DNA from: Deefgea piscis
GTDB lineage: Bacteria; Pseudomonadota; Gammaproteobacteria; Burkholderiales; Chitinibacteraceae
Reading direction: 5' to 3'
Length of the DNA stretch: 64,000 nucleotides
NCBI RefSeq assembly: GCF_019665785.1
Contig: NZ_CP081149.1
Coordinates: 1,922,001-1,986,000 of the forward strand
Below are positions 17,700-26,079 of the stretch, in pieces. Both the position numbers and the translations under genes were made by a program. The stretch's first letter is position 1; each line of letters opens with the position of its first letter. The notes beneath the pieces were generated by a model that was not told the DNA's origin, ran no database searches, and saw nothing but the letters and a program-made list of their open reading frames with translations.

Positions 17700-19715
17700 T
17701 TACACTTTTAGTAACGCTTCGCGTCCGGGTAGCCAGCGATCTAAATGTGGCTGAGCCAAATTGGCGTGGTGCTGCAAAATGGTTTCGGCGCTGTCTCTGG
17801 CTAATTCAAGTAAATCAGCGTCGGTTTCTAAGTCGGCAAAACGCAGCATCGGTACGCCCGATTGCTTAATGCCGGCCATATCGCCTGGCCCTCGGATATG
17901 CAAATCTTGGCGGGCAATTTCAAAGCCGTCGGTGTGCTCAAAAATTACTTTTAACCGCGCTTTGGCGGTTTCGCTCAGTGGCGTGGTGTAGAGCAAAATA
18001 CACAAACTGGCGTGCGCGCCACGGCCAACTCGGCCGCGTAATTGGTGTAATTGCGATAAACCCATTCGTTCGGCGTGCTCTATCACCATGAGGCTGGCGT
18101 TGGGAACATCAACGCCCACTTCGATTACCGTAGTGGCGATTAAGACTTGAATTTCATTGCGAGAAAAAGCGGCCATGGTGGCGGCTTTTTCTTCCGGTTT
18201 CATTTTGCCGTGTAATAAGCCAACGGCAATGCCTTCGAGCTCTTCGCTTAGCTGGGCATGGGTGTCGACCGCGGTTTGCAATTGCAGTGTTTCGGATTCT
18301 TCGATTAAGGGGCAAACCCAATACACTTGCCGACCTTCAAGCACTTTGGCAGCAATGCGCTCAATAACTTCGTCGCGGCGCGCATCGGAAATCAGTTTGG
18401 TAATAATCGGCGTTCGCCCTGGCGGCAATTCATCAATCACGCTGACATCCAAATCGGCGTAAAAACTCATTGCCAAGGTGCGTGGGATCGGCGTGGCACT
18501 CATCATCAGCTGGTGTGGGCTTTGGCCTTTTTCGCGTAGCGCCAATCTTTGCTGTACGCCAAAGCGATGTTGCTCATCGACGATGGCCAAGCCAAGGTTT
18601 TGAAACGCCACACTGGCTTGAAAAATCGCGTGAGTGCCGACCAAGAGTTGTGCGCTGCCGTCACTCGCGGCTGCAATCGCTTCGCGCTTGGCTTTGGCTT
18701 TTAAGCTGCCAGTGAGCCACACCACGTTAACGCCCAGTGGCGTTAACCATGCTGATAGTTTTTGAAAGTGCTGTTCGGCCAAAATCTCGGTAGGGGCCAG
18801 CATCGCCACTTGAAAGCCCGCTTCGATTGCATGGCAGGCGGCCACGGCGGCGACAATGGTTTTACCCGCGCCCACATCGCCTTGCAGTAGTCGCTGCATC
18901 GGGTGCGCTTGCGCTAAATCTTGGGTGATTTCAAGTAGTACGCGTTTTTGCGCGGCGGTGAGATCAAATGGCAAGTTGGCAATCAGCTGCGCGCCAAGTC
19001 GACCGTCAGGGTCGATTTTGGGTGCGGTTTTTTCGCGGCGCACAGCGCGCGCTAAGCGCAGCGACAATTGCTGGGCGAGTAATTCGTCAAACTTAAGTCT
19101 TTGCCATGCCGGATGCGTGCGGGCGGTGAGCAGTATCTTTGGAATGTCGGGGGTGGGCGCATGCAGTAAACGCACGCTGCTGGCAAAATCGGGCAATTGC
19201 AGTGGCGCTAAAATGGCGTCGCTCAGGGTGTCGGGCATTGGTGTATTGGCCAAGGCTTTAGCGATCCATGTAGCCAGTTGCGCTTGCGATAAACCGGCGG
19301 TGGTTGGGTAGATCGGGCTGAGTGCTTCTTGCAGGCTGACTTCGCCACCAACGCGAATTTTGGGGTGAACCATTTCGGTGCCAAAATAGCCGTGGCGTAA
19401 ATCGCCATAGAGTCGCACGCGCTTGCCAACGGCCAATTGCTGCACTTGGCTAGGGTAAAAATTCATTAGTCGCACCACCAATGAGCCGCTGGCGTCTTTA
19501 ACGCGGGCATTCAGTTGTTTGCGCGGCTTGTAATTGACTTCGCAAGACAGCACCTCGCCCTCAACCAAAACCGGACTGCCCATCGGCGCGTCGGCAATGG
19601 CGTAGAGATGCGTTTCGTCTTCGTAGCGCAGCGGCAAATGCAATATCAAATCAAATTCGCGTTGTATCCCCAATTTATGGAGACGCTGCTGTTGGGCGGG
19701 TGTGAGTGAGCTCAT
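17700..19715 (-). CDS. recG: ATP-dependent DNA helicase RecG
   Basis: 671 residues. N-terminal wedge (OB) domain, then superfamily 2 helicase motifs: Walker A GDVGAGKT near residue 280, DEQHRFGVQQR (motif II region), SATPIPRTLAM (motif III), and RGRVGRG (motif VI), with the C-terminal RecG tail. It regresses stalled forks and branch-migrates Holliday junctions. The length is slightly short of the E. coli enzyme but complete. The gene is not in an obvious operon; its start lies near a repeat array. Confidence 0.97.
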   Translation of the reverse strand: MSSLTPAQQQRLHKLGIQREFDLILHLPLRYEDETHLYAIADAPMGSPVLVEGEVLSCEVNYKPRKQLNARVKDASGSLVVRLMNFYPSQVQQLAVGKRVRLYGDLRHGYFGTEMVHPKIRVGGEVSLQEALSPIYPTTAGLSQAQLATWIAKALANTPMPDTLSDAILAPLQLPDFASSVRLLHAPTPDIPKILLTARTHPAWQRLKFDELLAQQLSLRLARAVRREKTAPKIDPDGRLGAQLIANLPFDLTAAQKRVLLEITQDLAQAHPMQRLLQGDVGAGKTIVAAVAACHAIEAGFQVAMLAPTEILAEQHFQKLSAWLTPLGVNVVWLTGSLKAKAKREAIAAASDGSAQLLVGTHAIFQASVAFQNLGLAIVDEQHRFGVQQRLALREKGQSPHQLMMSATPIPRTLAMSFYADLDVSVIDELPPGRTPIITKLISDARRDEVIERIAAKVLEGRQVYWVCPLIEESETLQLQTAVDTHAQLSEELEGIAVGLLHGKMKPEEKAATMAAFSRNEIQVLIATTVIEVGVDVPNASLMVIEHAERMGLSQLHQLRGRVGRGAHASLCILLYTTPLSETAKARLKVIFEHTDGFEIARQDLHIRGPGDMAGIKQSGVPMLRFADLETDADLLELARDSAETILQHHANLAQPHLDRWLPGREALLKV

Positions 19716-19816
19716 TAGTTGGCTTGAACAATCGTTCTATTGGCTTCACTGTACCGTATTTGCGCCATTTGAGCTAGGGGCGGTTGACATTGGCGGTTTA
19801 CGTCGTTGATTTTTAA

Positions 19817-20099
19817 AAAGCCAACGCAGAGGCGCAGAGACGCGGAGGAAAACATCAGCACGTTGCAGTTTAAACCGCTGCGTTTGCTTAGGGTTTTGGT
19901 CGGTTTGAGTGAGCGAAAAGCCAACGCAGAGGCGCAGAGACGCGGAGGAAAACATCAGCACGTTGCAGTTTAAACCGCTGCGTTTGCTTAGGGTTTTGGT
20001 CGGTTTGAGTGAGCGAAAAGCCAACGCAGAGACGCAGAAACGTAGAGGAAAAACATCAGTATGTTGCAGTTTAAATTGTTGCGTTTGTTGGCGGTTTGA
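19817..20099. repeat. Tandem 100-bp repeats (two perfect, one degenerate)
   Basis: Two identical 100-base units (19817-19916 and 19917-20016) are followed by a third, diverged unit (20017-20099). Each starts with AAAAGCCAACGCAGAGGCG, a member of the dispersed CGCAGAG repeat family of this window. The spacer part of the unit is also identical in copies 1 and 2, showing recent tandem duplication. No protein or RNA function is evident. Confidence 0.93.
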
Positions 20100-20128
20100 C
20101 CGGTTTAAATTTTGATTGTTTTGATTTT

Positions 20129-20215
20129 GCTTTTCTCCGCGCCTCTGCGTCAAAAGTTTTTGCGCAGCGTTTAGCGGCCGCGTTGGGCTAAGAGGCGATC
20201 CAGTGCTTTGGCCAT
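20129..20215. pseudogene. Duplicated 3' tail of the YaiI gene plus repeat
   Basis: This segment is nearly identical to 20278-20369. It repeats the inverted CTCTGCG element and the last 14 codons of the neighbouring YaiI/DUF188 gene; on the minus strand 20215-20171 reads MAKALDRLLAQRGR then stop, against [14 protein letters not shown] in the real gene. It is a decayed duplicate left by repeat-associated duplication, with no upstream coding part. Confidence 0.85.
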
Positions 20216-20277
20216 CTGCAAGTCACAATTTAAACCCTTGAGTTAATGAGTTCGTTGGCGGATTGAATTCTGATTTG

Positions 20278-20369
20278 GCTTTTCTCCGCGCCTCTGCGTC
20301 TCTGCGTCAAAAGTTTTTGCGCAGCGTTTAGCGGCCGCGTTGTGCTAAAAACCGATCCAGTGCTTTGGC
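20278..20369. repeat. Inverted CTCTGCG element overlapping the YaiI 3' end
   Basis: The source copy of the duplicated block: an inverted member of the repeat family (TTTCTCCGCGCCTCTGCG) joined to the 3' end of the YaiI gene. It has an extra CTCTGCGT unit relative to the duplicate at 20129. Confidence 0.8.
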
Positions 20370-20819
20370 AAAAGCTTGTTTGTCGCTTTGGCTAAATGCC
20401 GCAGGGCCGCCCGATTGCAGGCCGGCGCCGCGTAGTTCCTCCATGAAGTCACGCATATTGAGTCGTTCGCGGATGTTTTCTGGTGAATAAAACTCGCCGC
20501 GAGGATTGAGCGCGTGTGCTTGTTTGTCAATAATGCGCGCCGCCAATGGAATGTCGGCGGTGATGACTAAATCGCCCGCTTGGGCTTGCGCCACAATCCA
20601 ATGGTCCGCTTCGTCAAAACCATGCGCCACTTGAATGGCGCGAATGTGCGCCGACGGCGGCACGCGTATCAGTTGATTGGCGACCAAGGTGAGCGGTAGT
20701 GCTAAACGCTCGGCGACGCGAAACATGATTTCTTTAATGGCAACAGGGCAGGCATCGGCATCGACCCAAAGATGGCATTTTCTAGGGGTATTGGTGTCTG
20801 GATTTTGCTGTGTATGCAT
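20328..20819 (-). CDS. YaiI/YqxD family protein (UPF0178, DUF188)
   Basis: 163 residues. The conserved start of the domain, [14 protein letters not shown] (about 18-31), and [11 protein letters not shown] (about 83-93) define the YaiI/YqxD family. The fold is PIN-like with conserved acidic residues and is suggested to be a nuclease, but no activity is established to my knowledge. The C-terminus overlaps a repeat block that has been duplicated downstream (see 20129). Confidence 0.92.
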   Translation of the reverse strand: MHTQQNPDTNTPRKCHLWVDADACPVAIKEIMFRVAERLALPLTLVANQLIRVPPSAHIRAIQVAHGFDEADHWIVAQAQAGDLVITADIPLAARIIDKQAHALNPRGEFYSPENIRERLNMRDFMEELRGAGLQSGGPAAFSQSDKQAFAKALDRFLAQRGR

Positions 20820-20835
20820 TGCTGGTAAATACCCG

Positions 20836-21747
20836 TTAATTTTTGCTGCGCTCAGCGAGTTTTTGTTTGATCAAAGGTAGCATCGCTAACGCGGCTTTTT
20901 CGCCTTCTAAAATGGCGACGTTTTTCATGTCAAAATCGCTGGCGCCAATTTTGCCGACTTTGGGGCGAATCACAATGTCGGCGCGGGCGAGTTCTTGTTC
21001 GCCCAATTTTTGCCCCATGATGACAATCGCTTGGTTCATCACGCCCAGTGTGCTGGTGCTGGCGGCTTGATTGTTGGCTTTGCTTGAAATATCCACCGCA
21101 ATGACAAAATTAGCGCCCAAATCGCGCGCTGCGTCGACCGGTACTGGGCTAACTACGCCGCCATCAACGTATTTTTTATTGGCAATGCTCACCGGCATAA
21201 AAATCCCTGGAATGCTGCTCGACGCGCGAACGGCTTGTCCGGCATTGCCGCGGCTAAAGGCGATTTTTTTGCCAGTTTCCAGCTCAGTGGCGACCGCTGC
21301 AAAAGGCTTGGCAAACTGATTGATCGCTTTATTGCCCACCAATTGATTGACGTAATCTTGCAGTTTTTGCCCTTTGATTAAGCCGCCGCCGAGTAAATTG
21401 ACGTCGCGGATTTGGCTTTCATCCAGACTAAATGCGCGCTCTTGCAGCGTAAACGCATCCATCCCGCTGGCGTACAGCGCACCAACAACGCTGCCGGCGC
21501 TGGTGCCGGCAACGACGTCGGCTTGAATGCCGTTGGCTTCAAGCATTTTAATCACGCCAATGTGGGCAAAGCCTTTGGCGGCGCCGCCGCCGAGCGCGAG
21601 GCCGATTTTAACTTTAGGCGCTGGTGTTGGTGTCGGTGGTGCAGCTGGTGGCGTACTGCACGCGGCCAAAAGACTGCTGGTGATAACGACGATGAGCGTG
21701 CAAAGTCGTGGACGGACATGATTGATTACGTACTGAAGTCGGTTCAT
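20836..21747 (-). CDS. Patatin-like phospholipase family lipoprotein (RssA-like)
   Basis: About 303 residues. A lipoprotein signal with lipobox LLAAC (about 27-31) and a proline-rich linker precede a patatin domain: oxyanion-hole motif [12 protein letters not shown], nucleophile serine in GTSAGS, and catalytic aspartate in [12 protein letters not shown]. It is likely a periplasm-facing serine acyl hydrolase. The ATG at 21747 is preceded by GGAG; the longer reading from 21795 would lie within trmO. The gene begins directly after the trmO stop codon, suggesting co-transcription. Confidence 0.92.
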   Translation of the reverse strand: MNRLQYVINHVRPRLCTLIVVITSSLLAACSTPPAAPPTPTPAPKVKIGLALGGGAAKGFAHIGVIKMLEANGIQADVVAGTSAGSVVGALYASGMDAFTLQERAFSLDESQIRDVNLLGGGLIKGQKLQDYVNQLVGNKAINQFAKPFAAVATELETGKKIAFSRGNAGQAVRASSSIPGIFMPVSIANKKYVDGGVVSPVPVDAARDLGANFVIAVDISSKANNQAASTSTLGVMNQAIVIMGQKLGEQELARADIVIRPKVGKIGASDFDMKNVAILEGEKAALAMLPLIKQKLAERSKN

Positions 21748-22460
21748 CGTGGCTCCATTGAGAGGACCAAGGCGGTTTGACCATCGCATCGCCATTGGAT
21801 TTCATACTGATAAAGTCGGATCCCATAGCTGCGGTATGGGTCGCTAGCATAGGCAGGGCGTGGGTCTTGCGCTAATACTTCGCAAATTAAGGCGTGCAGT
21901 GCGCTTGAGTCTGTTGCTGGCAATTGCGCCAATTGGCTGTGGGCGGTGGGGCTAAATTCAACGTTTAGCGTTGGTGGCGCGCCGCTGACAAAACCGCCTT
22001 TCGCCTCACTTTGGCTTTCAATAAACGGGATGTAGGGTTTGATGTCGACAATCGGCGTCTGATCGACTAAATCCACGCCAGAAAAGCGCAAGGTCACGCC
22101 ATTTTGGGTGTCGATATCTAGCAGACGCACCAAAGACAAGCCCAATGAATTGGGGCGAAACGGGCTGCGGCTGGCAAAAACGCCGACTTTTTCATTGCCG
22201 CCCAAGCGTGGCGGGCGCACCGTGGGTGACCAGCGACCGAGCGTTTCATGAAAAATAAAACTCAGCCAAAGATGAGAAAACCCGTCCAGGCCTCGTACGC
22301 AATCGGCGTGATTAAATGGCGCAACGAGTTTGAGCGTGCCAATCGCATGCGGCGCCAAACTCGGTTGGCGCGGAATGCCGAATTTGTCGACAAAAGGCGT
22401 GCGAATAAAACCAATTGGCTCGATGGTGTATGGGTTTGGATTCACAGCGTTTGGATTCAC
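21744..22460 (-). CDS. trmO: tRNA (N6-threonylcarbamoyladenosine(37)-N6)-methyltransferase TrmO
   Basis: 238 residues. The N-terminal TrmO (YaeB/TsaA) domain begins near YTIEPIGFIRTPFVDKFGIPRQP, with RPPRLGG and SPFRPNSLGLS motifs, followed by the C-terminal domain of the longer enterobacterial type. It methylates t6A37 of ANN-decoding tRNAs with S-adenosylmethionine. The start is a GTG, and the first codons contain a tandem GTGAATCCAAAC, giving two possible GTG starts 15 bases apart with no clear ribosome site. A strong terminator lies only about 30 bases upstream. Confidence 0.93.
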   Translation of the reverse strand: MNPNAVNPNPYTIEPIGFIRTPFVDKFGIPRQPSLAPHAIGTLKLVAPFNHADCVRGLDGFSHLWLSFIFHETLGRWSPTVRPPRLGGNEKVGVFASRSPFRPNSLGLSLVRLLDIDTQNGVTLRFSGVDLVDQTPIVDIKPYIPFIESQSEAKGGFVSGAPPTLNVEFSPTAHSQLAQLPATDSSALHALICEVLAQDPRPAYASDPYRSYGIRLYQYEIQWRCDGQTALVLSMEPR

Positions 22461-22490
22461 AGGGTTGCAGACTTCACAATAGAGCGGCCA

Positions 22491-22531
22491 TAAAAAAGCA
22501 GCGAGTGCTGGATATTACCGCACTCGCTGCT
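22491..22531 (-). terminator. Intrinsic terminator of the NSS transporter gene
   Basis: 11-bp stem AGCAGCGAGTG/CACTCGCTGCT with a 13-base loop, followed on the minus strand by six T. It lies between the transporter stop and the trmO start, so trmO transcription depends on read-through or on a promoter close to this site. Confidence 0.85.
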
Positions 22532-22566
22532 ATCTGTAGGGCTTGGCTTGTGTGTTTAGTGAACAA

Positions 22567-23889
22567 TTACAAGTTGTGCGCCCAAATCACGCAAATCACA
22601 ATTGGTGCAATGATGGCGCAAATAAAGCGAAACGCCGGCAAAATACGCGCTGAATCTTGCGCAATTAGCGACGCTTGTACGCGCGGCCAAATCGCCCAGC
22701 CAGCAAACAATGCTGCTAATAAACCACCTGCAGGCATCATCACATTGGAGGCGGCGTAGTCCATCAGGTCAAATGGATTTTTGCCAAAAATATGAAAATC
22801 AGCCAAAACGCCAAATGACAGCGCCGCTGGAATGCTCAGTGTAAATACCGCAATGCAGGTCATTAAAGTTGCTTTTTGGCGCTGAATATTAAATTCATCA
22901 ATCAAAAATGCCACGATCGGTTCGAGCAAAGAGACTGAAGAAGTAATGGCAGCAAAAATCAGTAGCAAAAAGAACATTACGGCAAAGAATTGACCGAATG
23001 GCATTTGCGAGAAAATCGCAGGCATGGTGATAAACGTCAGGCCAGGACCAGCTGATGGGTCAATCCCAAAAGCAAATACCGCCGGCAACACCATTAAGCC
23101 CGCCATTACGCAAGCGAGGGTCGCCAAGAGTGAAATCCACAACGTAGCGCCAGGTAGTTTGGTTTTTTCGTCAACGTATGAGCCGTAGGCAATCAAAATC
23201 CCGCAGCCGACCGACAATGAAAACATTGCCAAACCCACTGCTTCAATCATCATTGCGGCGTTAATTTTGGAAAAATCAGGGGTGATGAAGTACATCACGC
23301 CGTCCATGGCGTTAGGTAAAGTCAATACGCGCGCAATAATGCCCAGCATTAAGATAAACAATGCTGGCATCAAGATTTTGCTGGTGCGCTCAATGCCTTT
23401 TTGTACGCCGCCCATGACGATGCCAACTGTTGCTACCAAAAATAGACCGGTATAAAAAATACTTTGGCTTGGGCTGGCAATAAAGCCATTAAATAAGTTG
23501 CTGAGTGCCTTGGTGTCTTGCGTCATCACTTCGCCGGTGAGCGATAGCCATAGGTAAGCAAAACTCCAGCCGCCAACAACGCAATAAAACGACAGCAAAA
23601 CAAAAATACACAAAACCGAGAGTCGCCCCGCCCAAGGCCATAGACCGCCTTTGAGGTTGCGATACGCGGTGGTGGCGGATTTTTTGGCCATATGGCCGAT
23701 GCTCATTTCTGCGAGCACCATCGAAATACCAATTGTTAGTACGCAGGCGAGATACACCAGTAAAAACACACCGCCACCGTTTTTGCCGGCAACGTAAGGA
23801 AATTTCCAGATGGCCCCAAGTCCGACAGCGGAGCCTGAGGTGGCTAAAATAAAGCCGAGTTTTGAGCCCCAATTGGCACGTGAAGACAT
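22567..23889 (-). CDS. Sodium-dependent transporter (NSS/SNF family)
   Basis: 440 residues and about 11-12 helices. The NSS signature NWGSKLGFILATSGSAVGLGAIWKFP begins near residue 5, with unwound helix-1 glycines and the sodium-binding region. It resembles bacterial LeuT-family amino acid and tyrosine or tryptophan transporters; substrate is not determined by sequence alone. The gene is a single transcription unit ending at a strong terminator. Confidence 0.93.
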   Translation of the reverse strand: MSSRANWGSKLGFILATSGSAVGLGAIWKFPYVAGKNGGGVFLLVYLACVLTIGISMVLAEMSIGHMAKKSATTAYRNLKGGLWPWAGRLSVLCIFVLLSFYCVVGGWSFAYLWLSLTGEVMTQDTKALSNLFNGFIASPSQSIFYTGLFLVATVGIVMGGVQKGIERTSKILMPALFILMLGIIARVLTLPNAMDGVMYFITPDFSKINAAMMIEAVGLAMFSLSVGCGILIAYGSYVDEKTKLPGATLWISLLATLACVMAGLMVLPAVFAFGIDPSAGPGLTFITMPAIFSQMPFGQFFAVMFFLLLIFAAITSSVSLLEPIVAFLIDEFNIQRQKATLMTCIAVFTLSIPAALSFGVLADFHIFGKNPFDLMDYAASNVMMPAGGLLAALFAGWAIWPRVQASLIAQDSARILPAFRFICAIIAPIVICVIWAHNL

Positions 23890-24005
23890 AAAAATGCTCT
23901 AGTTAAATTGTCACCACGGGAGTTTTGCTTTTTCAAGCCCCTCGAACAAGGGTAATAGTTGGCTGGCCGATATGCGATTTGTATGATTTGTTGGGTTTGT
24001 TGCTC

Positions 24006-24449
24006 TTATTTTAGTGTGGTTTGGGCTTGGCTGATCGCTGCTTGCCATTGAACGGGATTGAATTCTTTCAAAATTGTTTTTTCAATAATCAGAATGGGTG
24101 GGCGCGCTTGTAAGGTCTTGGCGGCGTTAAAAAAAGCCAACATGCTGTCTTCTTGGCTTGGATCGGCCGTTTTTAGCGCGTAGCGCAATTTACTTTGTTC
24201 TAGCATGGCCTGTGCCGTTTCACAGTTTGCCCCGCATTGCGGCGTAATCCATAGTGTGATCGCCGCGGGTTTATCGGTGGCGGGCGCTGGCGCGCTACTG
24301 CTGTGTATCTTTCTTTCTTTGGCTACGGTATGCGTGGGGGCACGATCGGAATAAAACACATTGCCCTCATTGTCACGCCATTGGTAGACCTTGTTGGCAA
24401 AACCCATGCCAGATGTAGTAAGCAAAGTAAGTAGCAGCCAGAATCGCAT
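24006..24449 (-). CDS. DUF4124 domain protein with thioredoxin-like C-terminal part
   Basis: 147 residues. A signal peptide (1-18, ending MGFA) is followed by a DUF4124 segment starting KVYQWRDNEGNVFYSDRAP. The later region (about 65-145) reads like a glutaredoxin/thioredoxin fold with a CGANC motif in the active-site position, where the two cysteines are spaced by three residues instead of the usual two. DUF4124 proteins are periplasmic and of unknown function. It stands alone in the genome segment, with about 115 bases on each side. Confidence 0.75.
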   Translation of the reverse strand: MRFWLLLTLLTTSGMGFANKVYQWRDNEGNVFYSDRAPTHTVAKERKIHSSSAPAPATDKPAAITLWITPQCGANCETAQAMLEQSKLRYALKTADPSQEDSMLAFFNAAKTLQARPPILIIEKTILKEFNPVQWQAAISQAQTTLK

Positions 24450-24564
24450 AACAGCCTTTTATTCTAAAGTTACGAAGTGCGATATTTTGTTTTTATGCTC
24501 AAGCATTGAAGTCGAAAACACCACAGTTTAAGTGGCGCGGCCGCAGTAATGCGGCGTGCCAAGA

Positions 24565-25029
24565 TTAAGACTTGCCGCGTGATGAAGTTTGAATTCGAAC
24601 TTCAACTTGCTCTAATTGCAAAGACAGCAGCCAGTCTTGGCGTTTTTGGCTGCAAATCGGTAGCGCGGTTTCGGCCTGCCATTGATCTTTGCCAATGTCT
24701 TGCATCTTGTAGCGATTGCTACCCATATCCATATCGACCATTTGCCAATTTAAATACACCGATTTGGCGGGACCGGTCAGTGTCAGCGTGACGGGCTGGT
24801 CGGTACTTAGTGGTGCGGCGCTTTTGATTTGGTAGCTTTGTTCGTTGATTTTAAACTGACAGCCTTGCTGCAAGTCCGGGCAAGAAATATGGATCACTTG
24901 ATCGACTTTTGCTTGCTGCCAGCCTTTAAATAAGCCCATTTTATAAGCAAATAAACTCGCGCCTAAAAGTAGCGCGAAGATCAGAATGCTTTTTCTGGCC
25001 CATGCATTGTTGCTCAGGATGTTTTTCAT
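24565..25029 (-). CDS. Membrane-anchored hypothetical protein
   Basis: 154 residues. One N-terminal transmembrane helix (about 14-32) is followed by a periplasmic domain with two cysteines spaced CPDLQQGC and one later cysteine. I do not recognise the family. The ATG at 25029 overlaps the stop of the Nudix-ThiE gene (ATGA), which decides the start; a longer reading from 25140 lies within that gene. The overlap suggests co-expression with the nucleotide-sanitising gene, but gives no function. Confidence 0.7.
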   Translation of the reverse strand: MKNILSNNAWARKSILIFALLLGASLFAYKMGLFKGWQQAKVDQVIHISCPDLQQGCQFKINEQSYQIKSAAPLSTDQPVTLTLTGPAKSVYLNWQMVDMDMGSNRYKMQDIGKDQWQAETALPICSQKRQDWLLSLQLEQVEVRIQTSSRGKS

Positions 25030-26006
25030 ACTGTTTGACTCCATGCAGCGCGTAATAGGGCTACGCCATGCCCGCCGTGCGCTTGGGCGGTGTGAAGGGA
25101 GGATAGCGTTTGCCCGCCAATGGCAAATACCGGAAAGCACCAGCCTAATTGCAATAATTGACTGAATTTTTCCCAGCCTAAAGGCGTTTGCCCCGGATGG
25201 CTTTGCGTTGGCGCAACATGACCTAAAAAGGCAAAGTCAACGCCAATGCGCGCCGCAGCTTCAAGATCGCTCAGCTGATGCGTGGAAGCGCTCACCCAAT
25301 CGATGCCTCTGGGTCTGGCGTTCAGTTGCTGTAGTTGGCTGGCGGTAAAATGAATGCCGTCGGCTTTGATCGCTTGGGCCAAGGCCAAATCACGATGCAA
25401 AATCAACTTGCCGCCGTGTGGTCGGGCAATGCTTTGCACTGTTTTTGCCAGATCTTGGTAATCACTAATAGAGAGTTGTGGTTCTCGTAACAATAAGCAA
25501 ATTGGGCCAGCTGCCCACTTGGCACTGAGTTGCGCCATGAACGCTTCGCGACCTAATTCGGCCATATTGGAGATTTCAATGACCTCCGGTAAGGCTAGGC
25601 CACGCAAAATCGGGCCGTTGGCCGGCAAAATGGGTGAAACATTCAATTGGCCTACACCTTGCCAAGCGAGCTCTTGCCCTTCGTGGCCGTGCAAAGTGCC
25701 GTTCCAGCTGCGCACTTTAAAAAAGCGCAATTCAACATTGGCGTGCGGATAATTAAAACGCTGAGTGAGCCAAGGTGTGGCCGCCGTGACATCGATACCC
25801 ATTTCTTCTTTTAGCTCGCGGCATAAAGCGTCGTGCGCGGTTTCGCCAGCTTCGAGTTTGCCGCCCGGAAATTCCCAGTAATGTGCGTAAGGCTTGCCAG
25901 CGGGACGGCTGCCCATTAAAAACTGCCCTTGTGCGTTAATTAATACCCCAGCGGCGACGACAGTGGTTTTTTTGGGGTTGTTGGGGTTGTGGTGGTCTGG
26001 CTGCAT
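25026..26006 (-). CDS. Nudix (MutT-like) hydrolase fused to a thiamine-phosphate-synthase-like domain
   Basis: About 326 residues. The N-terminal Nudix domain carries the box GGKLEAGETAHD...RELKEEMG (about 47-70), the MutT signature for hydrolysing oxidised dGTP. The C-terminal half is a TIM barrel resembling ThiE/TenI (HFTASQLQ, FAFLGHVAPTQSHPG, GVALLRA). This fusion is known in beta- and gammaproteobacteria as mutT with an added ThiE-like domain of unclear role. The ATG at 26006 is chosen because the longer frame from 26129 would run through the argJ terminator. Confidence 0.9.
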   Translation of the reverse strand: MQPDHHNPNNPKKTTVVAAGVLINAQGQFLMGSRPAGKPYAHYWEFPGGKLEAGETAHDALCRELKEEMGIDVTAATPWLTQRFNYPHANVELRFFKVRSWNGTLHGHEGQELAWQGVGQLNVSPILPANGPILRGLALPEVIEISNMAELGREAFMAQLSAKWAAGPICLLLREPQLSISDYQDLAKTVQSIARPHGGKLILHRDLALAQAIKADGIHFTASQLQQLNARPRGIDWVSASTHQLSDLEAAARIGVDFAFLGHVAPTQSHPGQTPLGWEKFSQLLQLGWCFPVFAIGGQTLSSLHTAQAHGGHGVALLRAAWSQTV

Positions 26007-26015
26007 TGACGGGCT

Positions 26016-26066
26016 CAAAAAAAAGAAAAATCGCCAGCTAAGCCGTCGTGTCGGCGACTTAGCTGG
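26016..26066 (-). terminator. Intrinsic terminator of argJ
   Basis: 9-bp stem CCAGCTAAG/CTTAGCTGG with a partly paired 15-base interior, followed on the minus strand by TTTTTCTTTTTTTT. It ends ten bases before the Nudix gene start, so that gene needs its own promoter or read-through. Confidence 0.85.
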
Positions 26067-26079
26067 GTCTGGCAGGGAT

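Noticed and set aside
19746..20153. A 135-codon minus-strand frame over the tandem repeats
   Set aside because: It is the translation of the 100-base tandem units (repeated RSLKPTKTLSKRSGLNCN), typical of a repeat artefact.
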